Shown here piece after piece: positions 1 through 7,188 of a stretch of 26,762 nucleotides of DNA. Where the stretch lies: contig JBEIIG010000052.1 of NCBI GenBank assembly GCA_040380855.1, positions 1 to 26,762 on the forward strand, written 5' to 3'. The position numbers were made by a program, and so were the translations under genes. The notes under the pieces were generated by a model. That model saw only the letters and a list, made by a program, of their open reading frames with translations. It did no database searches and was not told the origin of the DNA. How positions within the stretch are numbered: the first letter of the stretch is position 1; each line of letters opens with the position of its first letter. The DNA is from VFMC01 sp040380855. GTDB taxonomy: Bacteria > Actinomycetota > Acidimicrobiia > Acidimicrobiales > Ilumatobacteraceae.

Positions 1-195
1 GGCCCGGTGCGCACCAGCAATCAGCAGGGCACTGCAGTGCTGCTGGTCGAGCAGTCCATCAACGTCGCGCTGTCACTGGCCGATCGGGCGTACTTCATGG
101 AGCGTGGGCGCGTGCAGTTCGAGGGGGCCGGCGCAGCGCTGCTGGAGCGCGACGACCTCTTGCGGTCCGTGTTCCTCGGCGAGGCAACCGGATGA
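1..195 (+). CDS. livF: LivF-type ABC transporter ATP-binding protein, C-terminal fragment
   Basis: Only the last 64 codons are present; the gene begins left of the window. The visible peptide contains LLVEQSINVALSLADRAYFM followed by a short glycine-containing turn. This is the post-Walker-B/H-loop end of LivF-family ATPases, where the family normally has E-Q in place of E-H. LivF is one of two cytoplasmic ATPases that power uptake of branched-chain amino acids, amides or urea. Its TGA overlaps the ATG of the next gene (ATGA at 192-195), so the two are translationally coupled. The next gene carries both permeases and the other ATPase, which supports the LivF assignment. The substrate cannot be read from this fragment. 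Confidence 0.85.
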   Translation, partial: GPVRTSNQQGTAVLLVEQSINVALSLADRAYFMERGRVQFEGAGAALLERDDLLRSVFLGEATG

Positions 196-2957
196 TCGGC
201 TTGACGCTGCACGGGCCGGTCATCGTGCTCGGCGCGCTCACAGGCATCCTCTACGGCCTGCTGGCGGTGGGGTTGGTGCTGGTGTACCGGTCGAACCGGG
301 TGGTGAACTTCGCCCACGGCGAGATGGGTGCGTTCGGCGCGGCGCTGTTCTCGTTGCTGGTGGTGCGCTGGGGACTGCCGTACTGGCTGATGCTGCCCGT
401 CGCGCTGGTGGCCGCAGGCAGCATCGGCAGCGCAGCGGAAGTGGTGGCCATCCGCCGGTTGCGGCGGGCGCCGGCGCTGATGAGCGTCGTCGCCACGCTG
501 GGCATCGGGCAACTGCTGTTGTCGTTCTCGTCGGCCATCAACCCGTCGGCCACGTCGGGGTTCGGCTACCCGTCGCCGCCGTGGATGCCCACGTTCTCGA
601 TCGGTGAACTGCGCATCACCCCGGCGTACAGCGCCATGCTCATCCTGGGGCCCATCGTCGTGTTGGGGCTGAGCTGGTTCCTGCGGCGCAGTCGGTGGGG
701 TCGGGCGTTGCGGGCAGCGGCAGCCAACCCCGAGTCGGCGCGGCTCGACGGCATTCCCGCAGCGCGCATGTCGTCGGTGGCGTGGTTCATGGCCGCGGCG
801 CTGTCGGCGCTGACCGCCATCCTCGTGTCGCCGACGCGCGGCTTCGCGGCAGCGGCCGCCTTCGGGCCGTCGCTGTTGATGCGCGCGCTCGCCGCCGCGG
901 TGCTGGCGCGCATGGACCGTCTGGCCGTGGCGTTCGTGGCAGGCATCGCCATCGGTGTGGTCGAGCAGGTCGTCATCGACAACACGTCCACCCCGGGCGT
1001 GGTGGAGGTGGTGCTGTTCGTCGTGGTCGTGGTGGGCATGTTGGTGCAGCGACCCATCGGTGCGCGCCTGGTCGAGCGGGTGTCGTGGGCGAACGTGCAG
1101 CCGTGGCGACCGCTTCCCGCCGAGATACGCGCCATCTGGCCGGTGCGCAACCTGGGCCGCGTCGTCGGTGTCGTCGCAGTGGCCGCGACCGCGGTGCTCA
1201 TCGCGGTGGTCACCAACGCCACCGCCTACAGCATCACGACCATCATGGCGCTGGCCATCGTCGGCCTGGGTGCCACCATCGTGTCGGGCATGTTGGGTGA
1301 ACTGTCGCTGGGTCTGGTGGCGTTCGGCGCTCTCGGCAGCGTGGTGTCGGTCACCATCGCGACGAGCACCGGCAACTTCGCGCTGGCGTTCGTCGGCGCT
1401 GCCGTCACCTCGGGTGTGCTGTCGGTGCTCACCGGTCTGCCGGCCCTGCGCGCCCGCGGCCTGCTGCTGACGGTGACGACGTTGTCGTTCGCGGTGGCCA
1501 CCAGCGTGTGGGCGCTGGGGCAGTCGTGGGCGTTCGGGGCAGGCACCGAGCCTGGTCGACCGATCGTCGGGTCGTTCGCGTTCGACACCGGCCGTCGGTA
1601 CGCGTGGTTGACGCTCGCGTTCTTGGGCCTTGCCCTGCTGGTGGCAGGGAACCTGCGTCGTGGCACGTTGGGACGGCGGCTCATCGCAGTGCGCGACAAC
1701 GACCTGGGTGTGCAGGCGTTCGGTGTGTCGGCCGTGCGCACGAAGCTGGTCGGGTTGTTCCTGGGTGGTGCGTTCGCCGGCATCGGCGTGGCCATCTACA
1801 CGCATTCGTTCAGCAGCGCGTCGCCCGAGTCGTTCCCGGTGAAGAACAACATCGACATCGTCGCGATGACCATCATCGGTGGCATCGGGCTGGTGGCCGG
1901 GCCGGTGCTGGGTGCGCTGTACATCGTGGGCCTGCCCAAGTTCCTGCCGCTCGACTCGGCGGCGCTGGCAGCGTCGTCGGTGGGCTGGCTGTTGCTCATC
2001 ATGTACGTGCCCGGTGGCCTGGCCTCGCTGCTCGCACCGCTGCGGCGGCGGTTCCTGCGGGTCATGGCGCGCAAGCACGAGGTCGACGCGTCCGTGTTGG
2101 AGGCAGGTGCGCCGGATCGGTCGACCACGCTGGGCGGGTTCACCGCACCGACGGGCGCTGCGCCGGTGCCGGGGGATCTGCTCGTGGCCACCGGGATGAG
2201 CAAGCGCTATGGCGGCCTGCAGGCGGTGGGCGGTGTCGACCTCACGGTGCGGGCGGGGACGATCGTCGGCCTGATCGGCCCGAACGGCGCGGGCAAGACG
2301 ACGTTCTTCGAATTGCTCGCCGGCTTCGTGCAGCCCGATTCGGGCACGGTGCTGTTCGACGGTCGCGACATCACCCGCCTCTCGCCGGCACGCCGCGCGC
2401 GGTCGGGTCTGGTGCGCGGCTTCCAGGACGCAGCGCTGTTCCCGTCGCTCACGGTGCAGGAGACCATCGAGCTCGCGCTCGAGCAACGGCACCCGAACAG
2501 TGGCGTGTGGGCGTTGCTCGGCATCGACCGGCGGCGGTCTGCCCGTCAGCGGGCAGCCGACGGTCTGGTGGTGTCGTTGGGGCTGTCGGCCTGGCGCGAC
2601 ACCCCCATCGCCGAGCTGTCCACCGGCACGCGGCGCATCTGCGAGTTGGCCAGCCTGGTGGCGTTGGAGCCGCGGCTGCTGCTGTTGGACGAGCCGTCGA
2701 GTGGTCTCGCGCAGCGCGAGGTGGAGGCGCTCGGCCGGGTGTTGCGCGACCTGCGCGACGTGTCGGGCCTGACCATCGTGGTGATCGAGCACGACATCCC
2801 GCTGGTGATGTCGGTGGCCGACACCGTCGTCGCGATGGCGGCGGGTCGGGTGTTGCGAACCGGTACACCCGATGAGGTGCGCAACGACCCTGAGGTGATC
2901 GCGACCTACCTGGGAGCCGATGGTGTCAGCGTTGCCCGCTCCGAGGAGACCAGATGA
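192..2957 (+). CDS. LivH-LivM-LivG fusion: two permease domains and one ATPase of a branched-chain amino-acid/amide ABC transporter
   Basis: A 921-residue membrane protein joins three normally separate subunits. Residues 1-290 are a LivH-like permease with many hydrophobic helices and the N-terminal VNFAHGEMGAFGA motif. Residues about 320-615 are a LivM-like permease (motif LGELSLGLVAFGALG, cytoplasmic EAA-type loop near 500-515). Residues about 663-910 are a LivG-like ATPase: Walker A GPNGAGKT at 696-703, Q-loop glutamine 745, Walker B LLLLDE at 829-834 and H-loop histidine 867. The ABC signature is degenerate: LSTGTRR (809-815) rather than LSGGQ. The start overlaps the stop of the LivF fragment, and the stop overlaps the start of the peptidase gene downstream. 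The periplasmic binding protein is not visible and may lie left of the window. Substrate is unknown; leucine/isoleucine/valine, urea and short amides are all possible for this family. Confidence 0.9.
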   Translation: MIGLTLHGPVIVLGALTGILYGLLAVGLVLVYRSNRVVNFAHGEMGAFGAALFSLLVVRWGLPYWLMLPVALVAAGSIGSAAEVVAIRRLRRAPALMSVVATLGIGQLLLSFSSAINPSATSGFGYPSPPWMPTFSIGELRITPAYSAMLILGPIVVLGLSWFLRRSRWGRALRAAAANPESARLDGIPAARMSSVAWFMAAALSALTAILVSPTRGFAAAAAFGPSLLMRALAAAVLARMDRLAVAFVAGIAIGVVEQVVIDNTSTPGVVEVVLFVVVVVGMLVQRPIGARLVERVSWANVQPWRPLPAEIRAIWPVRNLGRVVGVVAVAATAVLIAVVTNATAYSITTIMALAIVGLGATIVSGMLGELSLGLVAFGALGSVVSVTIATSTGNFALAFVGAAVTSGVLSVLTGLPALRARGLLLTVTTLSFAVATSVWALGQSWAFGAGTEPGRPIVGSFAFDTGRRYAWLTLAFLGLALLVAGNLRRGTLGRRLIAVRDNDLGVQAFGVSAVRTKLVGLFLGGAFAGIGVAIYTHSFSSASPESFPVKNNIDIVAMTIIGGIGLVAGPVLGALYIVGLPKFLPLDSAALAASSVGWLLLIMYVPGGLASLLAPLRRRFLRVMARKHEVDASVLEAGAPDRSTTLGGFTAPTGAAPVPGDLLVATGMSKRYGGLQAVGGVDLTVRAGTIVGLIGPNGAGKTTFFELLAGFVQPDSGTVLFDGRDITRLSPARRARSGLVRGFQDAALFPSLTVQETIELALEQRHPNSGVWALLGIDRRRSARQRAADGLVVSLGLSAWRDTPIAELSTGTRRICELASLVALEPRLLLLDEPSSGLAQREVEALGRVLRDLRDVSGLTIVVIEHDIPLVMSVADTVVAMAAGRVLRTGTPDEVRNDPEVIATYLGADGVSVARSEETR

Positions 2958-4906
2958 TCGACGCACTCCGACCCGACCTGCGTTCCACCGAGTTGTGGGC
3001 CCGTGTGGAGCGCCACTTCCAGGAGCTGTACGGGCCCGGGTTCGGTCGACCCGGCGAGCCCACCGACCCGGCCATCAGTGCCGACGGATCAGCGGTGGCG
3101 TGCACGGTGCTCGTGCGTCGCGACCTGCAGTCGGCCCCGCAGCAGCAGCTCCTCGTCATCGATGCCAGCGGCGAACGGCTCATCGCTTCGGCTGCGGGTT
3201 CGCTGCGCGCCCCGAAGTTCGCTCCCGTCGGCGACGCACTCGCCGCGCTCGTCGACGCACCGTCGGCCTTACCCCAGCCGGTGCTCGTCGTCGACGGCCA
3301 GGCGACACCGCTGCCCGCATTGCCCGGCGTGACCGAGAGCGTCTCGTGGTCGCCCGACGGCGAGGAACTCCTCGCGCTGGTCGCCGACCCCGGTGCCGAC
3401 GCCGCTGGAGCTCAGGGCTCGGGTCGCACCACCCGCGGCGATTCACCCGAATGGCTGCCCATCGTGATGGCCGACTCGCCCGTGAACGGGTGGCGACGCC
3501 TGTGGCGCTTGCGACTCGGCGACACCGCATGGCGCCCGGCTTCACCAGATGCGGTGACCTGCTGGGAAGCCACCTGGGCCGGGCCGAACAGAGTGGTGGC
3601 GGTGGTGTCGGACCGCCCCGAGGAAGCGGCATGGTTCGCGGCGCGACTCGTCGAGATCGATCTCGCCGACCGATCGATGCGCACGCTCCCCACCGGCGCG
3701 GGGTGCGTCGGGCTGCCGGCCGCCACTGCCGACGGGCGGCTGGTGGCCTCCGTCGCCGCCACCTGCAGCGACCGCACGGTCGTGGCCGGCGACGTGATGC
3801 TCGTCGATCGAACCACCGGTGGCGAACACATCATCGATCTGCACGGCATCGACGTCACCTGGCAGGCGTTCCGCCCGTCGGGGCAACTGGTGGTCGCCGG
3901 CCAGCGAGGGCTCGCCACCGTCATCGCCACGTTCGACCCCGACACCGGCGCCGTGGAGGAGTTGTGGGAATCCACCGACCTCACGTGCGGGCAGCGCTAT
4001 CCCGAGCTGTCGGTGTCGGACGGCGGTATCGCGATGGTGCTCGAGGGATACCGCCAACCGCCCGAGCTGTGCCGCCTGCGCAGCGATGGACCGCAGATCA
4101 TCTCCCGGTTGCGTCACGCCGGGCACGACACGTTGCTCGCCGACGCCGGCCACGTCGAGTCGATCACGTGGAGCTCCGCCGACGGCACACCGATCGACGG
4201 GCTCGTGATCGTGCCCGACCGCAAGGGGCCGCATCCCACGATCACGTACATCCACGGTGGGCCGGTCTGGGCGTGGCGGGCCAGATGGTCGATGGGCTAT
4301 GCGTACACGCTGCTGCTCGCCCGGCTCGGGTTCGCCGTGTTCCATCCCAATCCTCGGGGCAGCACGGGCAGGGGTGAGTCGTTCCGGGCCGCTGTCCTCG
4401 GCGATCTGGGTGGCGCCGAGGTCGACGACGTGCTGACGGGCAACGACGCGCTCGTGGCTGCGCACATCGCCGACCCCGATCGACTGGGCGTGTTCGGTGG
4501 CAGCCACGGAGGCTTCATGGCGGCCTGGATCATCGCCACCACCCAACGGTTCCGTGCGTCGGTGCCGTACTGCCCGGTCACCGAGTGGTCGTTCATGCGC
4601 TACACCACCAACGACATGGCGGCCCAGGACCACCTGCTGGCGGGTCGACCCGGCCGCGATCCGCTCGGCGCCGTCGAGCGCATCACCACACCCACGCTGG
4701 TGTTCACCGGGAGCCGCGATCTGATCACCCCCGCCAGCCAGGGCCTCGCCTTCCACCGTGCGCTCGCCGAGCACGGCGTGGCCACCGGCTACGTGGAGTA
4801 TCCGCTGGAGGGTCACGGTGTGCGCAGCTTCCCTGCGCAGATCGACTTCTCGGCCCGAATGGTCGGCTGGTTCGAGCACCACCTCGCCGCCATTCCGGCG
4901 AACTGA
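2954..4906 (+). CDS. S9 (prolyl oligopeptidase family) serine peptidase
   Basis: A 650-residue protein with the layout of acylaminoacyl-peptidase/prolyl oligopeptidase-like enzymes: an N-terminal beta-propeller region (about 1-400, with WD/TolB-like repeats such as VSWSPDGEEL) and a C-terminal alpha/beta hydrolase domain. The oxyanion motif YIHGGP lies near residue 433. The nucleophile elbow GGSHGG places the catalytic Ser at 517, and the remaining triad is consistent with Asp589 (GSRDLITP) and His621 (EGHGVRS). Length matches the family. No signal peptide is evident, so it is probably cytoplasmic and cleaves short peptides or acylated peptides. Its ATG overlaps the stop of the transporter fusion (ATGA at 2954-2957). 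That suggests co-expression, with imported peptides or amides as possible substrates (inference). Confidence 0.9.
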   Translation: MIDALRPDLRSTELWARVERHFQELYGPGFGRPGEPTDPAISADGSAVACTVLVRRDLQSAPQQQLLVIDASGERLIASAAGSLRAPKFAPVGDALAALVDAPSALPQPVLVVDGQATPLPALPGVTESVSWSPDGEELLALVADPGADAAGAQGSGRTTRGDSPEWLPIVMADSPVNGWRRLWRLRLGDTAWRPASPDAVTCWEATWAGPNRVVAVVSDRPEEAAWFAARLVEIDLADRSMRTLPTGAGCVGLPAATADGRLVASVAATCSDRTVVAGDVMLVDRTTGGEHIIDLHGIDVTWQAFRPSGQLVVAGQRGLATVIATFDPDTGAVEELWESTDLTCGQRYPELSVSDGGIAMVLEGYRQPPELCRLRSDGPQIISRLRHAGHDTLLADAGHVESITWSSADGTPIDGLVIVPDRKGPHPTITYIHGGPVWAWRARWSMGYAYTLLLARLGFAVFHPNPRGSTGRGESFRAAVLGDLGGAEVDDVLTGNDALVAAHIADPDRLGVFGGSHGGFMAAWIIATTQRFRASVPYCPVTEWSFMRYTTNDMAAQDHLLAGRPGRDPLGAVERITTPTLVFTGSRDLITPASQGLAFHRALAEHGVATGYVEYPLEGHGVRSFPAQIDFSARMVGWFEHHLAAIPAN

Positions 4907-4951
4907 TCGCCGAGGCGTTCCGTGGCGCGATGTTCGGGCGATCGGCGGTGG

Positions 4952-4979
4952 TTCGCTGCGATTGCCGAGCACGTAGGCT
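4952..4979 (+). promoter_or_regulatory. possible promoter of tRNA-Arg
   Basis: TTCGCT (4952-4957), a 16-base spacer and TAGGCT (4974-4979, matching the actinobacterial TANNNT -10 form) lie about 40 bases upstream of the mature tRNA 5' end. A strong GC hairpin (4991-5000 pairing with 5005-5015, one bulged G) sits between, in what would be the pre-tRNA leader. This is sequence matching only. Confidence 0.3.
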
Positions 4980-5019
4980 CTGAGCCGATTCCTCGCGCGG
5001 AGCCCCGCGCGGAGGTCCC

Positions 5020-5095
5020 GCCTCCGTAGCTCAGTGGATAGAGCGACGGTTTCCTAAACCGCAGGTCGTAGGTTCGATTCCTACCGGGGGCGCCA
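5020..5095 (+). tRNA. tRNA-Arg (anticodon CCT), CCA encoded
   Basis: A full cloverleaf can be folded. The acceptor stem GCCTCCG (5020-5026) pairs with CGGGGGC (5085-5091) with one G-U pair. The D arm is GCTC/GAGC (5029-5032 with 5041-5044), and the anticodon stem 5046-5050/5058-5062 has an A-C pair at its base. The anticodon loop TTCCTAA gives CCT at 5053-5055. The T stem GTAGG/CCTAC closes the loop TTCGATT. Discriminator G is at 5092 and the CCA tail is encoded at 5093-5095. It decodes the rare AGG codon. A site-specific integrase gene begins 340 bases downstream, so the 3' half of this tRNA is the likely chromosomal integration target. Confidence 0.97.
5051..5095 (+). other. probable attachment site (left end of the integrated element) in the 3' part of tRNA-Arg
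   Basis: Tyrosine integrases of actinobacterial integrative elements commonly recombine within the anticodon loop to 3' end of a tRNA gene, and the element restores the tRNA 3' end. Here the integrase gene lies next to an intact tRNA-Arg(CCT). The exact core and the second copy (attR) cannot be determined because the right end of the element is outside the window. Confidence 0.5.
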
Positions 5096-5438
5096 AGAAA
5101 GACCAGGTAGATGGCCATCTGATGGTCGGCCGAAGTGGCCGACAGCCCGAGTTGTCCATCCACTTGTCCATCTTGTCCTTCCGGCACAGGGTTATCGTGT
5201 CTGTCGGCGCTGTGGTTTGGCGCAGCGATTGAGTGCCCGCTTGGCGCTCCTCGAAGTCCCCTGGACTCAGGAGCGTTGTGACATGTCGGAACTCGAAGTG
5301 CGTGGCTACGCCGTTCTGCTTGAACGAGTGGACCGGAACCACGGTGGAAGTGCAATCAGCGACTGGTCGGTTGTGCAACGACCCGTTGCACAACCGCGGC
5401 GACGGGACGTCCTCCCGTACGCGGGCGGGGAGTAGACC
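5096..5438. promoter_or_regulatory. integrase upstream region: candidate arm-type repeats, palindromes and operator
   Basis: No protein-coding gene is convincing in these 343 bases. Visible structure: a perfect 12-base palindrome AGATGGCCATCT (5109-5120); a 7-bp hairpin GTCGGCC/GGCCGAC with a 5-base loop (5125-5143); three direct copies of TTGTCC at 5152, 5164 and 5173, the first two extending to TTGTCCATC; and a perfect 13-bp inverted repeat at 5368-5380/5384-5396. This is the expected location for integrase/excisionase arm-binding sites and for the integrase promoter and operator. Those assignments are inferred from position and repeat structure. Confidence 0.5.
5368..5396. repeat. perfect 13-bp inverted repeat (candidate integrase operator)
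   Basis: The left arm CGGTTGTGCAACG (5368-5380) is the exact reverse complement of the right arm CGTTGCACAACCG (5384-5396), separated by ACC. It lies 42 bases before the integrase ATG. There is no T tract and no upstream gene on the same strand to terminate, so an operator is more likely than a terminator. The regulator is unknown. Confidence 0.6.
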
Positions 5439-6614
5439 ATGGCCGGCTCTCTTCGTCAACGCGGAAAGACCTCATGGCAACTCCGCGTGCTCGCAGGTCG
5501 CGATGAGATCACGGGCAAGAAGTCCTACGTCTCCAAGACGTTCCGCGGCGTACGCCGCGAGGCCGAGCGCGAACTCGCTCGGTTGGTCGCTGAGGTCGAG
5601 GCAGGTTCGACGATCGCTGCTGCTGGAACGGTCGCCGAGCTGTGCAACAAATGGTTCGAGTACGCGTGTCCGGACCTCTCGCCAGCCGTCTCGGCCGAGT
5701 ACCGGCGGCTGCTCGATCGACGGATCCTGCCTCGCTGGGGCTCGACACCGGTTCGCCGACTCCGTACCTCGGAACTCGACGGCTGGTACTCGCAGCTCCG
5801 TCGATCCGGCTCTGCGACCGGCGGACCGCTCTCGCCCAACAGCGTCGTCCGGGTACACGCGATCCTCCGACGTGCGTTGAATCAAGGCGTTCGCTGGGGA
5901 TGGATCACGACGAACCCTGCGGTCGCTGCGACACCGCCACGCGTGCTGCGGCGCCAGCTGGACATTCCATCGCCAGCCGACATTGCTCGGCTCATCTCTG
6001 CGGCCGAGTTGGTGAACCCCGCGCTCCCGGCGTTCATTCGGTTGGCCGCAGCATCGGGTGCGCGCCGCGGAGAGCTGTGCGCACTTCGCTGGCGGAACAT
6101 CGACCTCGAAGGGCGCTCACTCCACATCGCCGGCGCGATCGTCCAGATCAACCAAACGGTCATCGAGAAGGACACGAAGACACATGCCGAGCGGCGCGTA
6201 GCGCTCGACGACGGCACGGTCCGAGTGTTGGAGGCGCTGCGAGACCGCATCGTTCTTGCGCTCGCCATCGCGGAGGAGGAGCTCCCACCCGATGCCTTCG
6301 TCTTCTCGCATCGGCCGGATGGCTTGATCCCGTGGTACCCGAACTACGCGACGCTTTCGTTCGCTCGGCTTGCCGAGCGGGAAGGGATGGGACACGTTCG
6401 GCTGCACGACCTCCGGCACTTCGCCGCAACGACCATGCTCGTCAACGGAGTCGACGTTCGGACAACTGCTGGCCGACTTGGGCACGCCCAGTCTTCAACC
6501 ACGCTCAACGTGTACGCGCACTTCGTACAGGCGGCGGATGCCGGCGCTGCGCGGGCGCTCGGTTTGGTCCTCGACGGCTCACCCGATGAAGTCGTCTCTG
6601 GGCGCCGCCGCTGA
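5439..6614 (+). CDS. int: tyrosine site-specific integrase
   Basis: A 391-residue phage/ICE-type integrase that would recombine the element with the tRNA-Arg target. The order is typical: an N-terminal arm-binding region (about 1-60, basic), a SAM-like core-binding domain (about 62-165) and a catalytic domain (about 175-375). Catalytic residues visible are Arg209 (SGARRGEL), the beta-hairpin lysine region near 245-247, His323 and Arg326 (LHDLRH), His349 (GRLGHA) and the nucleophile Tyr359 (LNVYAHF). The ATG at 5439 is preceded by GGGGAG at about 8 bases. Expression is probably controlled through the 13-bp inverted repeat just upstream. All key residues are present, so the protein should be active. 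Confidence 0.95.
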   Translation: MAGSLRQRGKTSWQLRVLAGRDEITGKKSYVSKTFRGVRREAERELARLVAEVEAGSTIAAAGTVAELCNKWFEYACPDLSPAVSAEYRRLLDRRILPRWGSTPVRRLRTSELDGWYSQLRRSGSATGGPLSPNSVVRVHAILRRALNQGVRWGWITTNPAVAATPPRVLRRQLDIPSPADIARLISAAELVNPALPAFIRLAAASGARRGELCALRWRNIDLEGRSLHIAGAIVQINQTVIEKDTKTHAERRVALDDGTVRVLEALRDRIVLALAIAEEELPPDAFVFSHRPDGLIPWYPNYATLSFARLAEREGMGHVRLHDLRHFAATTMLVNGVDVRTTAGRLGHAQSSTTLNVYAHFVQAADAGAARALGLVLDGSPDEVVSGRRR

Positions 6615-6625
6615 CGCCACGGCCG

Positions 6626-6657
6626 ATTCATCCACCGCGAGCGCAAGCTGTCCGTTG
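6626..6657 (+). promoter_or_regulatory. bipartite element motif, copy 1 (upstream of the excisionase gene)
   Basis: ATTCATCCAC (6626-6635), a 13-base spacer and TGTCCGTTG (6649-6657). The same two blocks with the same spacing occur upstream of the Tad operon and the conjugation operon. If TGTCCGTTG is a -10-like element, transcription would start near 6664, just upstream of the AGGAGG ribosome site of the xis-like gene. Confidence 0.6.
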
Positions 6658-6692
6658 GGATGCGTCAGGTGAACGAGCGAAGGAGGCCCAAC

Positions 6693-6932
6693 TTGGTCGA
6701 GCGTCGGAACTTCAAGCGGCAGACGGTCCGGCAAGGCAGCTCATTCATTACCGTGCAGGAAGCTGCGCAGGCGCTTGGTATCGGTGAGGCTCTCGCCTAC
6801 CGCATGGCAAACGAGTTCCTCAGCAACGGCGGCGCCTCCGGCATCCCCTGCGTGCGCCTCGGCCGTCGGCTCCTCGTCAGCCGACGAGGTCTTGACCGGC
6901 TCGCCACGATCGAGGGGACCGAGGTCGGGTGA
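6693..6932 (+). CDS. excisionase-like / MerR-type helix-turn-helix DNA-binding protein
   Basis: A small basic protein of 79 residues with the helix-turn-helix pattern of the HTH_17/excisionase family: FITVQEAAQALGIGEALAYRM, then PCVRLGRRLLVSRRGLDRL. These proteins bind DNA and many act as recombination directionality factors, bending DNA so that integrase excises the element; others repress integrase. I place the start at TTG 6693 because AGGAGG at 6681-6686 sits 6 bases upstream. An in-frame ATG at 6660 would add 11 residues but has no ribosome site and would fall upstream of the inferred transcription start of the bipartite motif. Position directly after the integrase supports the Xis role. 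Confidence 0.75.
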   Translation: MVERRNFKRQTVRQGSSFITVQEAAQALGIGEALAYRMANEFLSNGGASGIPCVRLGRRLLVSRRGLDRLATIEGTEVG

Positions 6933-7188
6933 GCTTTCGTCATGTGGCCCCGGGGCCGGAGGCAATCCGCTCGCGAGTACCGACGGTCACTCGGGCGCCG
7001 ACGGCGACCTCACACAGAGCGAAGGTGACATCGACCGCCACCGGCGCCGAACCTCACGGCGACAGATGCCGCCGGCTCTAACGACGCAAGCCGGATACCC
7101 AAAGAGAAGCCACCCTCAGCTGCGGCGATGGACGATCCGTTGTCGTCGTCCTTGATGCAGCAGTTCGTTCGGTGTGTGAAGCGGCACC
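6933..7188. other. convergent intergenic region, no gene seen
   Basis: 256 bases between the excisionase-like gene (plus) and the AlbA_2 gene (minus). Short open frames here look like shadows. No clear terminator hairpin with a T tract was found. Confidence 0.5.

Noticed and set aside
21..2966. 981-residue minus-strand open frame across the transporter genes
   Set aside because: It is antisense to an obvious LivHMG fusion, is rich in His/Arg/Gln and low-complexity, and has no family resemblance. It is a by-product of GC-rich codon use on the other strand.
2920..4972. long shadow frames over the S9 peptidase (485 residues plus, 476 residues minus)
   Set aside because: Both are Arg/His-rich and overlap a peptidase with a complete catalytic triad.
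5152..5185. possible fifth copy of the bipartite motif near the attachment site (TCCATCCAC ... TGTCCTTCC)
   Set aside because: The second block has mismatches and the spacer is 10 rather than 13 bases, so I list it as part of the TTGTCC repeats instead.
4813..5459. minus-strand frames over the tRNA containing NRTYDLRF- or PTTCGL-like peptides
   Set aside because: These peptides are the well-known false proteins produced by translating a tRNA-Arg gene backwards; they are not genes.
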